From contig JBARPB010000096.1 of assembly GCA_049642705.1 (NCBI GenBank), positions 1 through 20,374 of the forward strand: a DNA stretch of 20,374 bases. Reading direction: 5' to 3'. Origin of the DNA: CAZYPU01 sp049642705 (GTDB taxonomy: Bacteria; Omnitrophota; Gorgyraeia; JABMRN01; RBG-13-46-9). The notes beneath the pieces were generated by a model. The model was given only the letters and a program-made list of their open reading frames with translations. It made no database searches and was not told where the DNA came from. Of the stretch, positions 8,166-15,389 are shown in pieces. Each line of letters begins with the position of its first letter. Position 1 is the first letter of the stretch. The position numbers and the translations under genes are program-made.

Positions 8166-8939
8166 GTGGCAAGGGCAACCATATCAGCTGTTTTGATAAC
8201 AAGGAATGAGGAAAGGAATATCCGGAAGTGTCTTGAGAGCCTCAGGTGGGTTGACGAAATAGTCATTGTGGACGGCGAAAGCACCGATAGGACCCAGGAA
8301 ATAGCGCGCTTGTACGGCGCGAAGGTAATAAACCATCCCTTCGAGGGCGATTTCGGCATGGAACGCAATATCGGGAACGAAAATGCCACCGGGGACTGGA
8401 TTCTGGCCCTTGATGCCGATGAGGCAATGCCGCAGGTGACGCGCGAAAAAATAGAGGATATTTTAGAAAACGGTTCGGAATTTGATGCATACAATGTGCC
8501 GCGCCTGCAATACTTTTTGGGGAAGGCATTAATGCACGGGGGCCGCTACCACAGCATAATAAATTTTTTCCGTAGGGGCAAGGTAAAATTCGACGGTAAG
8601 GTCCACCATCTCGTTAAGGTAGACGGAAAAGTAGGCCAGTTTGAATACCCGATAGAGCACTATCCTTTCAACACCGTTTCGGAATTTATACAAAAACACA
8701 ACCGGTACACGAATTACGAGGCACTTGAGATGTTTGAGAAATTTAAAGACACAAGAGCCAAAGAGGTAAAGTATAACCTGACAATCAAGCTGCTAAAAAT
8801 GTTTATCAAGGCCTACTTTAAAAAGAAAGGCTACAAGGACGGCATGGTGGGCCTTATATTTTGCGTGCTTTTTTCGTGGAGTTATTTCGTGCGCTGGGCG
8901 AAGTACTGGGAGCTGTGCCAAAAAAGCGGTAATCGTTGA
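8166..8939 (+). CDS. GT2 glycosyltransferase, WaaE/LPS-core type
   Basis: This 257-residue cytoplasmic or membrane-associated glycosyltransferase has the WaaE (KdtX)-like layout: ISAVLITRNEERNIRKCLESLRWVDEIVIVDGESTDRT, GDFGMERNIGNENATGDWILALDADE (DAD 83-85, nucleotide/metal site), and a C-terminal part with a basic KAYFKKKGYKDG stretch followed by a hydrophobic helix (GLIFCVLFSWSYFVRW) that could seat it on the inner membrane. GTG 8166 gives the usual family start; a purine-rich AAGAAGGGAGGG lies at 8141-8152, rather far (13 bases) upstream, with AAGAG nearer. A 28-base gap separates it from the SGNH gene. It is paralogous to the protein at 10184, with matching ends KKKGYKDGMVGL/ARKGYRDGFTGF and WAKYWEL/YAKYREL. 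The donor sugar is unknown. Confidence 0.91.
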   Translation: MARATISAVLITRNEERNIRKCLESLRWVDEIVIVDGESTDRTQEIARLYGAKVINHPFEGDFGMERNIGNENATGDWILALDADEAMPQVTREKIEDILENGSEFDAYNVPRLQYFLGKALMHGGRYHSIINFFRRGKVKFDGKVHHLVKVDGKVGQFEYPIEHYPFNTVSEFIQKHNRYTNYEALEMFEKFKDTRAKEVKYNLTIKLLKMFIKAYFKKKGYKDGMVGLIFCVLFSWSYFVRWAKYWELCQKSGNR

Positions 8940-8941
8940 AC

Positions 8942-9038
8942 GGTTGCGTCAGGCGAATCGGTTGCGGTTGCGGTTGCGGTTGCGATATGCGGTTTGGAAC
9001 GCAACCGAAAACCGCCCGACGATTCGCCCGACGCAACC
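8942..9038. repeat. Long imperfect palindrome (19-bp arms) in the intergenic gap
   Basis: The left arm 8942-8960 (GGTTGCGTCAGGCGAATCG) is the reverse complement of the right arm 9020-9038 except at one pair (A8951 against C9029). Between the arms are four tandem GGTTGC units and a second, weaker complementary set: GCAACCG at 9001-9007 can pair with the GGTTGC units. It begins three bases after the upstream stop codon. It could form a branched RNA stem-loop, act as a processing or stability element, or be a REP/MITE-like insertion. No transposase gene is nearby. Confidence 0.8.
8960..8983. repeat. Four perfect tandem GGTTGC hexamers
   Basis: GGTTGC is repeated four times without interruption at 8960, 8966, 8972 and 8978. 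The first unit shares a base with the palindrome arm, and each unit matches the first six bases of that arm (8942-8947), so the array may have grown from the arm by slippage. Confidence 0.9.
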
Positions 9039-9059
9039 TTAAACCGATAGACGAATAAC

Positions 9060-9067
9060 GGGGAGGT
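9060..9067 (+). promoter_or_regulatory. Strong Shine-Dalgarno for the SDR gene
   Basis: GGGGAGGT lies seven bases upstream of ATG 9075. It is among the strongest ribosome-binding sites in the window, consistent with fresh initiation after the gap instead of coupling to the upstream gene. Confidence 0.75.
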
Positions 9068-9074
9068 ATATTAA

Positions 9075-10187
9075 ATGAGTAAAGTGCTAGTAACAGGCGG
9101 GGCCGGTTTTATCGGCTCACATCTCGTGGACAGGTTAGTAAAGGACGAAAAAGAAGTTGTTGTGCTGGATAACTTCGACCCACAGGTCCACCTGGGTAAG
9201 AAACCCGGTTACCTTAATAAAAACGCCCGTTACGTCGAAGGTGATATAAGAGACGAGGGGGCGCTTAAGAAGTCCCTGGACGGTGTCGATACGATATTCC
9301 ATTACGCGGCAAAGGTCGGTGTCGGGCAATCCATGTATGAGATAAAAGAATACGTCGATGCAAATACGCAGGGGACGGCTTTTTTTTGGGATTACATAAT
9401 CAACAACAAACTAAATATAAGCAAGTTTATAGTCGCGAGTTCCATGTCCATATACGGCGAGGGCTCTTACAGGTGCGAAAAATGCGGTATCGTTTCGCCT
9501 CATTTAAGAAGCGACGGCGAGCTCAAGAAAAGAGTCTGGGAGCTTCTTTGCGCGGATTGCGGTTCGGAACTTAAACCCCTACCTACAAACGAAGACAAGA
9601 AACTCCTCTCGACCTCGGTTTACGCCATTACAAAAAAAGACCAGGAAGAGCTTTCCTTAAACCTTGGGATAAGCTACAAGATTCCCACCGTTGCCTTAAG
9701 ATTTTTCAATGTATACGGGCCACGCCAGGCGCTTTCAAATCCGTATACAGGCGCCTGCGCCATATTTTCCTCGAGGATTAAAAACGGAAATCCTCCCCTT
9801 ATATATGAGGACGGCCTGCAGACAAGGGATTTTATCGACGTAAGGGACGTCGTGGAGTCATCACTTCTTGCGATGAACGATAAAAAAGCCGACTATAACT
9901 TTTACAATGTCGGCACAGGGCATGCCGTAACCATAAAAGAAGTAGCGGGGGCGCTTATTGATTTATACGGAAAAAAGCTGCAACCCGAAATAACCAACCG
10001 CTACCGAGTCGGAGACATAAGGCATTGTTACGCGGATATAAAAAAAATAAAGGCGCTCGGATTTAGGCCGAAGATAAAGCTTAAAGAGGGTTTGAGCAAT
10101 CTCGTCGAATGGGGAAAGCGCGAGAGGGCAGTGGACAAGACAACCAAGGCCGATGCCGAGCTCGAAAAGAGAAAGCTCAAGTTATGA
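9075..10187 (+). CDS. SDR epimerase, dTDP-L-rhamnose 4-epimerase-like, with four-cysteine insertion
   Basis: This 370-residue cytoplasmic extended SDR interconverts nucleotide sugars. It shows the NAD-binding VLVTGGAGFIGSH (GxxGxxG, 8-14), DNFDPQ, GDIRD, HYAAKVGVGQSMYEIKEYVDANT, the serine region ASSMSIYGEG (121-130), the catalytic Y183xxxK187 (SVYAITKKDQE), VALRFFNVYGPRQALSNPYTG and the RDFIDVRDVVES block. The QSMYEI, MSIYGEG, RQALSNPYTG and EDGLQTRDF combination recalls bacterial dTDP-L-rhamnose 4-epimerases (WbiB/Tll type), a tentative assignment. Between the serine motif and the tyrosine is an insertion of about 30-40 residues with C134-x2-C137 and C159-x2-C162, spaced like a zinc ribbon; the related proteins I know have an insertion here too, not always with cysteines. 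No rhamnose-synthesis genes lie in the window. Its stop overlaps the next start as ATGA. Confidence 0.88.
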   Translation: MSKVLVTGGAGFIGSHLVDRLVKDEKEVVVLDNFDPQVHLGKKPGYLNKNARYVEGDIRDEGALKKSLDGVDTIFHYAAKVGVGQSMYEIKEYVDANTQGTAFFWDYIINNKLNISKFIVASSMSIYGEGSYRCEKCGIVSPHLRSDGELKKRVWELLCADCGSELKPLPTNEDKKLLSTSVYAITKKDQEELSLNLGISYKIPTVALRFFNVYGPRQALSNPYTGACAIFSSRIKNGNPPLIYEDGLQTRDFIDVRDVVESSLLAMNDKKADYNFYNVGTGHAVTIKEVAGALIDLYGKKLQPEITNRYRVGDIRHCYADIKKIKALGFRPKIKLKEGLSNLVEWGKRERAVDKTTKADAELEKRKLKL

Positions 10188-10969
10188 AACAAGTGCCGCT
10201 ATCCGTCGTAATTCTTACCAAAAACGAGAAGGAGCGAATTACAGACTGCATAAAATCCGTCCTTGGCTGGGCCGGGGAAGTGATTGTGGTCGATGATGAA
10301 AGCACCGACGGCACGCGCCAGATAGCGAGAAGTTTAGGCGCGACTGTATTTACGAGGAGAATGGACATCGAGGGAAGGCACAGGAACTGGGCTTATTCCC
10401 GCGGCAAATTTGACTGGATACTGAGCCTGGATGCCGACGAGAGGATGCAAGACGAATTAAAAAGTGAGATAGAAGAGGTCCTATCTTCAAATCCGCAAGA
10501 AGCAGCACTTACGATACCGCGGAAGAATTTTATCGGTGATTACTGGATAAAAGGCGGGGGGCTATACCCATCGCCGCAGATTAAACTCTTCCGGAAGGAT
10601 AAATTCAAGTGGGAGGAGGTCGAGGTTCACCCCAGGGCCATTCTTAAGGGCGAGTGTGGGCATTTAAAAAACGATCTGCTGCACTATACCTACAGGGACT
10701 GGCAGGATTTTCTGCGCAAGCTTAATAAGCAGACAACCCTCGAAGCAACAAAATGGTATAAGCTGTCGCTCGAAAATCCCAAAAGGGTGCGCTATAAAAT
10801 GAACACAATTCACGCCTTATGGCGCACACTGGACAGGTTCGTACGGACGTTTTTCGCAAGGAAGGGTTATCGTGACGGCTTTACCGGCTTCATGATTGCG
10901 TATTTTGCTTCTCTTTACCAGATAATCAGTTACGCCAAGTACAGGGAGCTTAAGTCGCGCGGTGAATAA
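10184..10969 (+). CDS. GT2 glycosyltransferase, WaaE/LPS-core type (paralogue of 8166)
   Basis: This is a 261-residue enzyme. ATG 10184 is chosen over an in-frame upstream ATG at 10109 because it forms an ATGA overlap with the SDR stop and places the protein start directly before the family motif (VPLSVVILTKNEKERI). Motifs in order are VIVVDDESTDGT (33-44), GRHRNWAYSRGKFDWILSLDADE (DAD 83-85), and a C-terminal basic helix (RFVRTFFARKGYRDG) leading to a hydrophobic stretch that probably contacts the inner membrane. It is a paralogue of the protein at 8166 and the two flank the epimerase, so both may use or accept the sugar that enzyme makes (inference). It ends 8 bases inside the next gene, which starts with GTG. 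Confidence 0.91.
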   Translation: MKQVPLSVVILTKNEKERITDCIKSVLGWAGEVIVVDDESTDGTRQIARSLGATVFTRRMDIEGRHRNWAYSRGKFDWILSLDADERMQDELKSEIEEVLSSNPQEAALTIPRKNFIGDYWIKGGGLYPSPQIKLFRKDKFKWEEVEVHPRAILKGECGHLKNDLLHYTYRDWQDFLRKLNKQTTLEATKWYKLSLENPKRVRYKMNTIHALWRTLDRFVRTFFARKGYRDGFTGFMIAYFASLYQIISYAKYRELKSRGE

Positions 10970-11696
10970 CGTACGCAGCTTATCGGTCATCGTGCCGGCA
11001 TATAACGAAGAGGGTTGCATCAGGGAGACGGTAATTAGCATCCGCGGCTTTTTGAAGAAAAATTTCGAAAATTTCGAAATAATCGTAGTGGATGACGGAA
11101 GTACCGACCGTACCTGTAAGATTGTTTCGGGACTGTCCGAGAAGATAGCGGCCTTGCGGGTCATAAGAAACGCCGAAAACCGCGGCAAAGGCGAAAGCGT
11201 AAAAAGAGGGATGCTTTCGGCAGTTTCGGAATACATACTCTTTAGCGATGCAGACCTTTCCACCCCCATAGACGAAATTGCCGGATTCATGGATTGCGCG
11301 AGAAACGGCGAAAGCATAATCATAGGTTCGCGCGCTTTAAAGGGATCGAATGTTTTAAAAAAACAAAGCTTCCTCAGGCAGAATATGGGAAGGGCCTTCA
11401 ATCTGCTTGTGCAAACTTTTCTTTTCAAAGGCATAAAGGATACGCAATGCGGTTTCAAATGTTTCAAGAAAGACGCGGCAAGAGAGATTTTTAAACTGCA
11501 AAGAACAAACGGGTTCTGTTTCGACGCGGAAATTCTCTATATCGCAAAAAAGAAGGGATATAAGATAAAAGAAGTCCCCGTAAAATGGTCAAACAGGAAA
11601 GATTCGCGGGTTACTTTAATAAGTGGATCTCTCGGGATGCTTCTGGATATATTTCGCATAAGGATAAACGACATGGCCGGGCGTTATGAAGTATAG
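10962..11696 (+). CDS. GT2 polyprenyl-phosphate glycosyltransferase, ALG5/DPG-synthase-like
   Basis: This 244-residue GT-A enzyme is of the dolichyl-phosphate beta-glucosyltransferase (ALG5) type. It should move a sugar from a nucleotide donor to polyprenyl phosphate on the cytoplasmic face, giving the lipid donor used by GT-C enzymes. Motifs are SVIVPAYNEEGCIRETV (8-24), IIVVDDGSTDRT (40-51), NRGKGESVKRGM, LFSDADLSTPIDEI (DAD 96-98, followed by the DLSTP typical of this subgroup), IIIGSRALKGS, the QCGFKCFKKDAA motif and FDAEILYIAKKKGYKIKEVPVKW. No transmembrane helices follow, so it is the soluble or peripheral form. It starts at GTG 10962 inside the last codons of the previous gene. The GT-C gene directly after it (11686, overlapping 11 bases) is the obvious user of its product (inference). 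Confidence 0.91.
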   Translation: MNNVRSLSVIVPAYNEEGCIRETVISIRGFLKKNFENFEIIVVDDGSTDRTCKIVSGLSEKIAALRVIRNAENRGKGESVKRGMLSAVSEYILFSDADLSTPIDEIAGFMDCARNGESIIIGSRALKGSNVLKKQSFLRQNMGRAFNLLVQTFLFKGIKDTQCGFKCFKKDAAREIFKLQRTNGFCFDAEILYIAKKKGYKIKEVPVKWSNRKDSRVTLISGSLGMLLDIFRIRINDMAGRYEV

Positions 11697-12873
11697 AAAC
11701 ATTATAGTTTTTCTAATCATTGCGGCAATTTTTGGAGGGCTTTTTATAAGATACGCTTACAGGGCCCCCAAAAGGCATTATTGTGATTTCAGGGTTTACT
11801 ACAAAACGGGAGAAAGATTCCTTGCAAAAGAGGATATCTACGCAAGGCCGGACGAGTCTATAACGCCGTTTAAGTATTCGCCGATGTTCGCGATGCTTGT
11901 AAGTCCGCTTGCGCTCCTTCCGCCGAAGGCGGCAAGCCTTGTGTTTTTTACTATTAACTTTGCCGCGCTTTTAATAGTTTTTATACTTTCCAGGAGGCTA
12001 ATCGTACACGATAAAATCTCTTTCAAAGAAAGCATTTTTCTATATGTTCTCTCGGCTGTTTTTAGCGTGCGCTTTATCTTGCATGCCCTGGATTCCGGGC
12101 AGGTGGGAATTATAATGCTTGCTTTGGTTTTGATGGCTCTATATTTTTTACATAAGAAAAAAGACGTAATCAGCGCCGGTTTCATGGCCTTTTCCATTAT
12201 GTTTAAATACGCCTCTGGTATTTTTTTGCCGTATTTTGCGATGAGAAAAAAAATAAAATTTGTCGCACTTGTCGTGGTATTTATTTTGCTTTATTGTTTG
12301 CTTCCGGCTGTATACGTGGGTATGGAAAAGGAAACAAGTTATGTTAAAAGCTGGATTCCCTTTATAAGCCGGACGTCTTTCGATAGGGCCTCCCTCTACG
12401 ACTATAAAAACCAGTCTCTACCGGCGCTGGTGCTGCGCTATTTTACGGCTGATACCCCGTATAACATCTCTGTGTTAAATTTAACCTTCAATCAGGGTAT
12501 AATTTTGGCGCTTGCCGCAGGGCTTATTATTTACATGTTTATTATTTACCCGAAGACAAATGCACCTTTAGCTTCTTTGGATTATTCTTTGCTGCTTTTG
12601 GCAATGGTGCTTTTTAACCCCAATGCCTGGATGCATAATTTTGTAGCCGTGATTTTCGCATATATGGCGCTTTTCCATTGCTTAATAAAAACAAATTTTA
12701 AAGACAGATTTACTTTGTTTTTCGTTCTCCTGTCCTTTGCCTTATTGACTCTGTCAAGCGAAACTTTTATAGGCGACAATCTGGAAGGCGTGCTCGAGAA
12801 ATTTTCAGTGGCAACAATCGGAATGCTGGTTCTTATGGTTCCGCTTTTTAGGCTGAAATACAAAAGAAATTAG
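11686..12873 (+). CDS. GT87-like polyprenyl-phosphate-sugar-dependent membrane glycosyltransferase (GT-C)
   Basis: This 395-residue multi-pass protein has an N-terminal helix, then HYCDFRVYYKTGERFLAKEDIY (31-52) and PFKYSPMFAMLVSPLALLPP (61-80), the signature of GT87 (DUF2029) proteins related to mycobacterial PimE and AftC. D34 in the first outer loop occupies the position of the essential aspartate of this family. Further helices alternate with short basic loops up to LVLMVPLFRLKY. Known members transfer mannose or arabinose from polyprenyl-phosphate donors on the outer side of the membrane; the sugar here is unknown. MFKYASG (about 170) and NPNAWMHNF (about 309) are further family-like stretches. 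It overlaps the ALG5-like gene and is followed after 14 bases by a second polyprenyl-phosphate transferase gene. Confidence 0.88.
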   Translation: MKYRNIIVFLIIAAIFGGLFIRYAYRAPKRHYCDFRVYYKTGERFLAKEDIYARPDESITPFKYSPMFAMLVSPLALLPPKAASLVFFTINFAALLIVFILSRRLIVHDKISFKESIFLYVLSAVFSVRFILHALDSGQVGIIMLALVLMALYFLHKKKDVISAGFMAFSIMFKYASGIFLPYFAMRKKIKFVALVVVFILLYCLLPAVYVGMEKETSYVKSWIPFISRTSFDRASLYDYKNQSLPALVLRYFTADTPYNISVLNLTFNQGIILALAAGLIIYMFIIYPKTNAPLASLDYSLLLLAMVLFNPNAWMHNFVAVIFAYMALFHCLIKTNFKDRFTLFFVLLSFALLTLSSETFIGDNLEGVLEKFSVATIGMLVLMVPLFRLKYKRN

Positions 12874-12887
12874 GAAGAAAGGGAAAT

Positions 12888-13586
12888 ATGATGGAAAAAT
12901 ACCTAACGGTTGTTATGCCGGTTTATAACGAAAAGGAAACGATTTCGGAGATTGTCGGCAAGGTGCTGAAGCTGGATTTGCTAAAGGAGCTCATAATCGT
13001 GGACGACGGCTCTACGGACGGCACGAAGGAATTCCTGCAAGGTGCAGAACTCGGGCTGAAAGTTAAAAAGATTTTTCACGGGAAAAACCAGGGAAAGGGC
13101 GCAGCGCTAAAAACGGGATTCAGGGAGGCGACCGGCGAGATTATAACCGTGCAGGACGCCGATTTGGAATACGAGCCCGCCGAATTTAACGATTTAACGG
13201 CGCCTATAAAAAAAGGCGTAGCTGACGTGGTGTACGGTTCGCGGCTTTCAGGCGGCAGGCCCCAGAGGGTTTACATGTTCTGGCATAAAATAGGGAATAA
13301 CGTCATTACCCTGGTGGCAAACATACTGTATAATTCAACGCTTACCGATATCGAAACGTGTTACAAGGCGTTCAAGAGAGATGTGATAAAGAGCATAGAC
13401 ATAAAATCAAAGGGGTTTTCTGTGGAACCGGAAATTACCGCGAAAATTCTAAAAAAGAAGAACATAAGGATCTATGAAACACCTATTTCTTATTACGGCA
13501 GGACTTACAAAGAAGGTAAGAAGATAACCTGGAGGCACGGTTTCTCGGCCATTGCAACTTTATTCTGGTATCGCTTTTTCAATTGA
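12888..13586 (+). CDS. GT2 polyprenyl-phosphate mannosyltransferase-like (DPM1-like)
   Basis: This 232-residue soluble GT-A enzyme resembles dolichyl-phosphate mannose/glucose synthases: LTVVMPVYNEKETISEIV (6-23), LIIVDDGSTDGT (35-46), NQGKGAALKTGF (67-78), the metal site VQDADLEYEPAEF (DAD 90-92), VVYGSRLSGG, ETCYKAFKRDVI and FSVEPEITAKILKKKNIRIYETPISYYGRTYKEGKKI, the last typical of bacterial DPM-like enzymes. It should charge polyprenyl phosphate with a hexose in the cytoplasm. The start could be ATG 12888 or the adjacent ATG 12891; AAAGGG at 12878-12883 favours either. It ends with TGATG, sharing a base with the radical SAM start. It differs enough from 10962 and 19996 to be a separate subfamily, perhaps using a different sugar. 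Confidence 0.92.
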   Translation: MMEKYLTVVMPVYNEKETISEIVGKVLKLDLLKELIIVDDGSTDGTKEFLQGAELGLKVKKIFHGKNQGKGAALKTGFREATGEIITVQDADLEYEPAEFNDLTAPIKKGVADVVYGSRLSGGRPQRVYMFWHKIGNNVITLVANILYNSTLTDIETCYKAFKRDVIKSIDIKSKGFSVEPEITAKILKKKNIRIYETPISYYGRTYKEGKKITWRHGFSAIATLFWYRFFN

Positions 13587-14983
13587 TGAAAGTATTATTA
13601 GTAAAACCATACAACCTGTCCGACCACATACAGCCATCGCTCGGGCTGGGGTACCTGGCGGCCTATGCGAAAGCCGAACACGAAGTAAAGATTCTGGATT
13701 GCATTAAAGAACGGGTAAAAATACCCGGTTTTTCGAAGGTGCTCGATAAGGAGAAACCTGATATTGTCGGGATACAATGCTATACTTATGACCTTTATAA
13801 CCTTAAAAGTATGCTCGGACAGTGCAAGGCCCGGGGTATGACTACGGTGTTGGGCGGACCGCACCCCTCGGCAGTTCCAAAGGAAACAATGGAATTTTTC
13901 GGAAAGGATCTGGATTACCTTTTCCAGGGCGAAGCGGAAATAGGCTTTAAGATGCTTCTGGATAGGCTGAGCGGCAAAAGTAGCGTAGGTTTTAAGGACA
14001 TACCCGGCCTTGCTTGGCGGGGAGGCGGCGAACTTTGCGTAAACGATAAGAATTTCGAGGAAGACATTGACACTCTCGGCATGCCCGCGTGGGATTTAAT
14101 AAAACCCCAGGAGTATCCCGAGGCGCAGCACGGCGCATTCTTCAAGAAATTTCCAATCGCCCCCATCATGGCAACGAGGGGATGCCCTTTTTCATGCACG
14201 TTCTGCGCCGGAAACCTTATATCCGGAAAAAAAATAAGGAAACGCAGTGTCCGGAATATACTCACTGAAATCAGGACGCTTTACGGCGATTACGGCATAA
14301 GGGAATTCCATGTCGTTGACGACAACTTCACGCTGGATAAGGCGTTCGCAAAAGACCTTTTGCGGAACTTAAGGAAACTCAATCTTGACATGAGCTGGGC
14401 GGTGCCGAACGGTATCAGAATGGATACCCTTGACGATGAAATTTTATCCCTCATGAAGGAAACAGGCCTTTACCTTATTTCGCTCGGCATAGAATCAGGC
14501 TCCAACAGGATACTACGCCTCATGAAGAAAAATACGACTACCGAAAAAATAAAACATTCTATCGAACTTATAAGGCGGCACGATATAGATATAGCGGGTT
14601 TTTTTATACTGGGATTTCCCGGCGAAACAAGAGAAGACATAGAAAAAACCATCACCTTTTCGCTGGAGCTTGATTTGATAAGGGCAAATTTCTTTACCTA
14701 TCTTCCTTTTCCGGGTACCGAAAGCTTTAATGCCTTGAAGCACGAGGGAAAACTGAACAGTGTAGACCTCAAAAGGTTTTATTTCATGAACGCCACCTTT
14801 ACGCCGGAAGGGATGGATAAGGATACGCTCAAGAACCTCCAGAGGAAGGCGTTTTTGAAATTTTTCTTAAGACCGAGGATTTTCGTACGCAATCTGGCGC
14901 AAATCAAGTCTTTCCGGCATTTTAAATTCTTAGTCAAAAGGTTTTTCAGATGGATGTTCGCATGGGGACAGGTTTCATCATGA
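13586..14983 (+). CDS. B12-binding-domain radical SAM protein
   Basis: This 465-residue cytoplasmic enzyme has an N-terminal cobalamin-binding-type Rossmann domain (1-140: VLLVKPYN, SLGLGYLAAYAKAEHEVKILDC, PDIVGIQCYTYD, TVLGGPHPSAVPKETMEF, DYLFQGEAEIGF). A radical SAM barrel follows, with the cluster motif RGCPFSCTFC (C200, C204, C207), FHVVDDNFTLD, the GIESGS motif near 300 and FFILGFPGETREDI around 343-356. The DxHxxG motif of base-off B12 binding is absent, as in many BchE-like members. Such enzymes do methylations, ring closures or rearrangements. Its place between a DPM-like transferase and GT-C enzymes suggests action on a sugar or its lipid carrier (inference). ATG 13586 is preferred to the TTG just before it because it makes a TGATG overlap. 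The last codons run into a palindrome (14962-15014), giving the tail WGQVSS. Confidence 0.9.
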   Translation: MKVLLVKPYNLSDHIQPSLGLGYLAAYAKAEHEVKILDCIKERVKIPGFSKVLDKEKPDIVGIQCYTYDLYNLKSMLGQCKARGMTTVLGGPHPSAVPKETMEFFGKDLDYLFQGEAEIGFKMLLDRLSGKSSVGFKDIPGLAWRGGGELCVNDKNFEEDIDTLGMPAWDLIKPQEYPEAQHGAFFKKFPIAPIMATRGCPFSCTFCAGNLISGKKIRKRSVRNILTEIRTLYGDYGIREFHVVDDNFTLDKAFAKDLLRNLRKLNLDMSWAVPNGIRMDTLDDEILSLMKETGLYLISLGIESGSNRILRLMKKNTTTEKIKHSIELIRRHDIDIAGFFILGFPGETREDIEKTITFSLELDLIRANFFTYLPFPGTESFNALKHEGKLNSVDLKRFYFMNATFTPEGMDKDTLKNLQRKAFLKFFLRPRIFVRNLAQIKSFRHFKFLVKRFFRWMFAWGQVSS

Positions 14984-15014
14984 CACTACGCCGGATATTA
15001 AAACCTGTCCCCAT
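14962..15014. repeat. Hairpin element A: perfect 14-bp inverted repeat, GGGGACAGGT type
   Basis: The left arm 14962-14975 (ATGGGGACAGGTTT) and right arm 15001-15014 are exact reverse complements with a 25-base spacer. The spacer contains the ATGA where the radical SAM gene stops and the next gene starts. The core GGGGACAGGT is shared with element B at 16772. REP-like, non-autonomous mobile palindromes are the most likely class; no transposase is in the window. Confidence 0.85.
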
Positions 15015-15387
15015 CGTGCTTATTATCTGGTGTATCCTGTGGCTGAATTTTATAGCAAGGGACCTGTATAAGAGGGGCCTTTGGGATGAATATAAAATTC
15101 TTGCAAGGAGTAACGCCGAAGAAAAACGCGCTTACACTTACGGGAAGCGTTTTTACGAATTTCTCAAGTTCGCCAAAGACAATATACCCCCTGATACGTT
15201 TTATGATTTCGAAGGCATAGATAACTTTTCACTTGAGTCCAGGAGGGGAATATATTATTTATACCCCGATGTAAAGACAGAATATCCTGCCTATATATTG
15301 GTTTATGATAGGCCCGGGTTTGCGAAAAGCGGCTTCGTGCGTTACGCGACACTGGATAACGGAAGGTTTATACTTAAGAGACGGTAG
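14980..15387 (+). CDS. Small single-pass membrane protein resembling a detached GT-C tail domain
   Basis: This 135-residue protein is not a recognised family. It has one N-terminal helix (about 9-27, VPIVLIIWCILWLNFIA), then a soluble domain expected outside the membrane: YGKRFYEFLKFAKDNIPPDTFYDFEG, SRRGIYYLYPDV, YPAYILVYDRPGF and a beta-like end. The pattern resembles the soluble tail of the GT-C protein at 16808 (LRFIKKNTSSGERIYIGN, ILLYFLADRLPATKYYE, LLVLQDI). The next protein (15390) is a GT-C enzyme without such a tail, so the pair may form one split enzyme (inference). ATG 14980 is chosen for its ATGA overlap with the radical SAM stop; ATG 14950, with AAAAGG upstream, would add ten residues. 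The first residues MTLRRILKPVPI are partly encoded by a palindrome arm. Confidence 0.72.
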   Translation: MTLRRILKPVPIVLIIWCILWLNFIARDLYKRGLWDEYKILARSNAEEKRAYTYGKRFYEFLKFAKDNIPPDTFYDFEGIDNFSLESRRGIYYLYPDVKTEYPAYILVYDRPGFAKSGFVRYATLDNGRFILKRR

Positions 15388-15389
15388 AA

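Larger units (their letters stand above)
8940..9074 (+). other. The only sizeable intergenic gap; no gene seen
   Basis: These 135 bases separate the WaaE-like gene from the SDR gene. Most of it is the inverted repeat at 8942-9038; the rest is a short leader with a strong Shine-Dalgarno. I see no convincing -35/-10 promoter pair and no T-tract after the hairpin, so neither a promoter nor an intrinsic terminator is claimed. Open frames on the reverse strand here only reflect the repeats. Confidence 0.6.

Noticed and set aside
8942..9038. Intrinsic transcription terminator
   Set aside because: No run of T follows the right arm (it continues TTAAACCGAT), and the downstream gene continues the same pathway on the same strand.
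10109..10183. Upstream in-frame extension (25 codons) of the WaaE-like gene at 10184
   Set aside because: The extension lies wholly inside the SDR coding region, is hydrophilic with no family similarity, and ATG 10184 makes a typical ATGA overlap.
11061..11080. AATTTCGAA direct repeat, also locally palindromic
   Set aside because: It encodes a plausible NFENFE in the normal GT2 region before the VVDDGS motif. It is short, A/T-rich and likely to be chance.
13712..13733. Terminator-like hairpin CGGGTA-AAAA-TACCCG followed by GTTTTT, plus strand
   Set aside because: The stem is only six pairs and lies about 43 codons into the radical SAM gene within well-conserved coding sequence. A chance structure is more likely than a real attenuator.
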